From Candidatus Sulfopaludibacter sp. SbA3 (GTDB taxonomy: Bacteria; Acidobacteriota; Terriglobia; Bryobacterales; Bryobacteraceae), in contig CAMDKT010000316.1 in the NCBI GenBank assembly GCA_945900935.1, forward strand, positions 1 through 7,116: DNA of 7,116 nucleotides, written 5' to 3'. Below are positions 4,813-7,116 of the stretch, in pieces. The notes below the pieces were generated by a model. That model made no database searches. It had not been told where the DNA came from and saw only the letters and a list, made by a program, of their open reading frames with translations. A program made the translations under genes and the position numbers. Numbering within the stretch: the first letter of the stretch is position 1; each line of letters starts with the position of its first letter.

Positions 4813-6219
4813 TTACGGCCGCCGGGCGACGGCGAACAACGTCAGGCCCGGCCATGGCAGCAGCGGATCGATCCGTCGCCAAATCCACACGGTCTTATCG
4901 AACACCTTGAGCGTGAAACGGTTTAGCTGCTTACTCCCTAACAGCTTGCCGCTCACCACCCAAGCCAGATACGCCATCGAATTAAAACTGCTGATCGAGG
5001 ATACTTCCAGCCCCGCGTCGGTAATCAGCCGGCCCAGTTCTCCGCTATCGAACCGCCGCTTATGACCCAGCGTTCGGTCCAGGTTACAATACAGACCCTG
5101 CGAGTTGGGAACGATCACCAACAGCTTTCCGCCCGGCCCGAGTTTCGACGCCAGATTCTGAATGACTTTGCCCGGGTTGTTCGCAAATTCCAAAACTCCC
5201 GCCGCGATGGCCGTATCCAGCGGCTCCCGCAACTCCTCGCAGCCCGCGGTGTCCTCCAGATCGAGGTTCACCACCCGCACATTCGGCGTTCGCAGGAACC
5301 GGTTTCGTAACGTGTGCAGATAGAGCGGATCTTTCTCCGCGGCCACATATAACTGCCGTTTCCCCATCAACCGGCTCGCTAGATTGCCGATGCCAGCCCC
5401 GGCTTCCAACACCCGGCCTCCCAAATGGGGCCGCAGCATCCGCGTCAGCCAGTTCACATACTGCGGCGTCCCGGTGATGTTGTGCAGATGGCCGCGGCCA
5501 TAAGGTTCCACGTAGAGATCGTCGATCAACCAAAAATAAAGGATCGCGCCCAGCGCCTTCACGCCATCCTTCCAACCGATCTTCTTGCCTTCCTCAAACG
5601 TCCGTCCGTGATAGCTGATCGGCACCTCGTAGATGCGCAGCTTTCGCTTGGACGCCTTCATCGTGATCTCCGGCTCAAAGCCGAATCGGTTCGAGCGAAT
5701 CGGGATGCTCTTCAACAGATCCGTCCGGAAGACTTTATAACAGGTCTCCATATCGGTCAGGTTCAAGTTACTAAACATGTTTGACAGCGTGGTCAAAGTC
5801 TTGTTCATCAATGAATGCCAGTACGGAAGCACGCGGCTCTGTTCGGCGGCGAGATAGCGGGAGCCAAAAACCGCGTCGGCATGACCGTCCAGCAGCGGCC
5901 GCAGCAGTCGCGAATATTCATTCGGATCGTACTCCAAATCCGCGTCCTGCACCAGACAGAAATCGCCCGTCGCGTGCTGGATAGCCGTCCGGATCGCCGC
6001 GCCCTTGCCCTCATTGACAGGCTTGTAAATCAACCGGATTTCCGGATGAGCCGCCACAATTCGCTCAAGAATCGCGGTGGTGCCGTCGGTGGAACAGTCG
6101 TCAACCAGGATAATCTCCCGCCCGACGCCGTCCGGAAGCGGTGCCGCCAATACCTTAGCCAAACTGGTCTCTACCACTGCCCGCTCGTTGTAGACCGGAA
6201 CAAGAATCGATAATCGCAT
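4813..6219 (-). CDS. Fused glycosyltransferase family 2 (DPM1-like) and SAM-dependent methyltransferase
   Basis: Two domains are joined in one 468-residue protein. Residues 1-235 are a GT-A fold family-2 glycosyltransferase: ILVPVYNE at the N-terminus, LVDDCSTDGT with D40/D41, NEGKGAA (69-75) for nucleotide-sugar binding, and the metal-binding QDADLEYDP (91-99). The middle block CYKVFR...NRFGFEPEI is typical of DPM1/polyprenyl-phosphate sugar transferases. Residues about 244-468 are a class I methyltransferase: VLEAGAGIGN (motif I, 270-279), E295/D297 after the second strand, a 'VLEF' segment, and the ending GLTLFAVARRP. No transmembrane helix is visible, so it is cytoplasmic or peripheral. 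The frame could begin at TTG 6240, but that overlaps the previous stop. ATG 6219 starts MRLSILVPVYNE, has AAAGAG just upstream, and follows the preceding gene by 13 nt. The acceptor and the methylated group are unknown. Confidence 0.9.
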   Translation of the reverse strand: MRLSILVPVYNERAVVETSLAKVLAAPLPDGVGREIILVDDCSTDGTTAILERIVAAHPEIRLIYKPVNEGKGAAIRTAIQHATGDFCLVQDADLEYDPNEYSRLLRPLLDGHADAVFGSRYLAAEQSRVLPYWHSLMNKTLTTLSNMFSNLNLTDMETCYKVFRTDLLKSIPIRSNRFGFEPEITMKASKRKLRIYEVPISYHGRTFEEGKKIGWKDGVKALGAILYFWLIDDLYVEPYGRGHLHNITGTPQYVNWLTRMLRPHLGGRVLEAGAGIGNLASRLMGKRQLYVAAEKDPLYLHTLRNRFLRTPNVRVVNLDLEDTAGCEELREPLDTAIAAGVLEFANNPGKVIQNLASKLGPGGKLLVIVPNSQGLYCNLDRTLGHKRRFDSGELGRLITDAGLEVSSISSFNSMAYLAWVVSGKLLGSKQLNRFTLKVFDKTVWIWRRIDPLLPWPGLTLFAVARRP

Positions 6220-6232
6220 GAACTCTTTATGC

Positions 6233-6919
6233 CTACACAATCCGGAACGGACTGCGGTTAAAGGCGTAATCGATCGCCTCCTGCGGAACTTCGTATTTGG
6301 ACAACATCTGGTTCCCGATGTAATTCACATCCTTGATGCCGATGGGGCTGGTGAAATAGGCATCCACAATCAGTTTTCTGGCCCAATCAAAGAAACGGAC
6401 GCCCGGCGCCAGATCCGTGCCCGGCTTCACCGTATAACTCGAAAATCCTTTGTACTGCGGCGCGCGCGCGAATAAGACCGCCTCGGCGTTCTGCTCCCGC
6501 ACCGTGCGCTCGGCCGCCACAATCGCATCCAGCATCGCCGTCTGCTCGGCCGCTGCCGCCGCCACGAACTCTTTCCCCGCCCGGCGCCGCATCTCGGCGT
6601 CGAACCAGGAAATGCCGCCCGTAAAGATCGCCGTCAACTCCGGATTCTGGCTGCACAGAACGTCAATAAACTGCGGCGCGCCCGCGTCAACAGCGCTCCC
6701 CGAACGGGCATCGGCCGGCACCACCAGCTCTGATAACCGCGCCACCGTCGCCCACTCATGCTTATTGAAAACCTTCGGCGTATACTTCCCGCCCTTGGTA
6801 TCGGCGGCGGCGGCGCTATGCACATGCTCCGCCTGCTGCGCGTTGAGTTCCATCGCCGATCCGGCAGCCGTTAAGGCAATCGCAATCTGTCGCAGTGCGT
6901 CACGGCGTGTATTAGACAT
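6233..6919 (-). CDS. Gluconate 2-dehydrogenase subunit 3 family protein (Tat-exported partner of the GMC oxidoreductase)
   Basis: The 228-residue protein starts with a twin-arginine-type signal: R5-R6 in NTRRDAL, a hydrophobic stretch about 12-23, and a plausible cleavage after LNA near residue 27. The mature part matches the small-subunit family through VFNKHEWATVARLSELVVP, then P68-A-D70, and F84-I-D86 in APQFIDVL. In characterised relatives (gluconate, fructose and glucose dehydrogenases) this subunit carries a cofactor-less large FAD subunit through the Tat system and stabilises it in the periplasm. The gene follows the GMC gene with an 8-nt overlap and has a good ribosome binding site (AGGAAAGG just before the ATG at 6919), as expected for a stoichiometric pair. 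The actual sugar or alcohol oxidised cannot be deduced. No cytochrome c subunit is seen within the window. Confidence 0.9.
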   Translation of the reverse strand: MSNTRRDALRQIAIALTAAGSAMELNAQQAEHVHSAAAADTKGGKYTPKVFNKHEWATVARLSELVVPADARSGSAVDAGAPQFIDVLCSQNPELTAIFTGGISWFDAEMRRRAGKEFVAAAAAEQTAMLDAIVAAERTVREQNAEAVLFARAPQYKGFSSYTVKPGTDLAPGVRFFDWARKLIVDAYFTSPIGIKDVNYIGNQMLSKYEVPQEAIDYAFNRSPFRIV

Positions 6920-7116
6920 TGCCTTTCCTCATTTCCTCGGCCAAATGATCCGCCGCGCGCCACGCGAAGGCGTTGATCGTCAACGTTGGATTCTTGTCCG
7001 GGTTGGACACAAAGAACCCGCCATCGACGACATACAAATTCTTCAACTCATGCGCCTGGCAATACTTGTTCAATGCCGAATCCCGCCGGTCCTTCCCCAT
7101 TCGCACCGTGCCTACT
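6912..7116 (-). CDS. GMC-family FAD-dependent oxidoreductase, C-terminal end (5' partial)
   Basis: The last 67 codons of a gene that begins beyond the right edge end at TAA (6912-6914). The visible tail carries the conserved C-terminal GMC signature: GTVRMGKD, then LNKYCQAHELKNLYVVDGGFF and KNPTLTINAFAWRAADHL. In this family the Asn (or His) of the NP motif belongs to the active site and VVDGG contacts FAD. GMC proteins oxidise alcohols and sugars, and those encoded beside a subunit-3 protein are periplasmic dehydrogenases that pass electrons to the respiratory chain. The FAD-binding N-terminus and the first catalytic His lie outside the window, so integrity and substrate cannot be judged. 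The stop overlaps the start of the partner gene by 8 nt. Confidence 0.92.
   Translation of the reverse strand, partial: VGTVRMGKDRRDSALNKYCQAHELKNLYVVDGGFFVSNPDKNPTLTINAFAWRAADHLAEEMRKGNV

Noticed and set aside
3981..4926. Two long plus-strand frames (259 and 262 codons) opposite the dehydrogenase gene
   Set aside because: The products are dominated by Pro, Arg, Ser and Ala repeats with no domain. They are shadows of the G+C-rich dehydrogenase codons.
6219..6240. TTG at 6240 as start of the glycosyltransferase fusion
   Set aside because: It would add seven residues and overlap the previous stop. ATG 6219 begins directly at the conserved first strand and has an AAAGAG upstream.

Overview
The window looks like chromosomal DNA from a G+C-rich bacterium, most likely an Acidobacteriota of the Solibacter/Bryobacter type. 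This is an inference. It rests on the GMC oxidoreductase plus gluconate-2-dehydrogenase-subunit-3 pair, the xylose-isomerase-like TIM barrel in a sugar operon, and the type of short DksA-like protein. I see no rRNA, tRNA, CRISPR array, insertion sequence or phage gene.

Layout. Positions 1-300 (+) hold the last 99 codons of a gene that enters from the left edge. Positions 301-946 contain no convincing gene. They are visibly more A+T rich than the rest and hold a good extended -10 promoter at 520-547 followed by sequence that could fold into several helices. Positions 947-1330 (+) encode a short DksA/TraR-family zinc-finger protein, so its mRNA may have a leader of nearly 400 nt. Nine bases further on, a convergent run of seven minus-strand genes ends. 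In transcription order (right to left) they are: a GMC-family FAD oxidoreductase (partial at the right edge), its Tat-signal-bearing subunit-3 partner, a glycosyltransferase-2/methyltransferase fusion, a zinc medium-chain sugar dehydrogenase, a tagatose-3-epimerase-like TIM barrel, a GalE-like NAD-dependent sugar epimerase, and the multicopper-oxidase-unrelated 'laccase domain' protein PgeF/YfiH.

The minus-strand genes are packed very tightly. Their junctions run, in order, 8 nt overlap, 13 nt gap, 2 nt gap, 26 nt gap, 5 nt gap, 25 nt overlap, which argues for one operon. Together they encode a periplasmic sugar or polyol oxidation module (the GMC pair), cytoplasmic oxidation, isomerisation and epimerisation of a sugar or nucleotide sugar, and transfer of a glycosyl group coupled to a methylation. 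The closing PgeF gene would link the set to peptidoglycan precursor quality control. The substrate cannot be read from the sequence. The least explained parts are the possible structured leader of the DksA-like gene and the combined chemistry of this operon.
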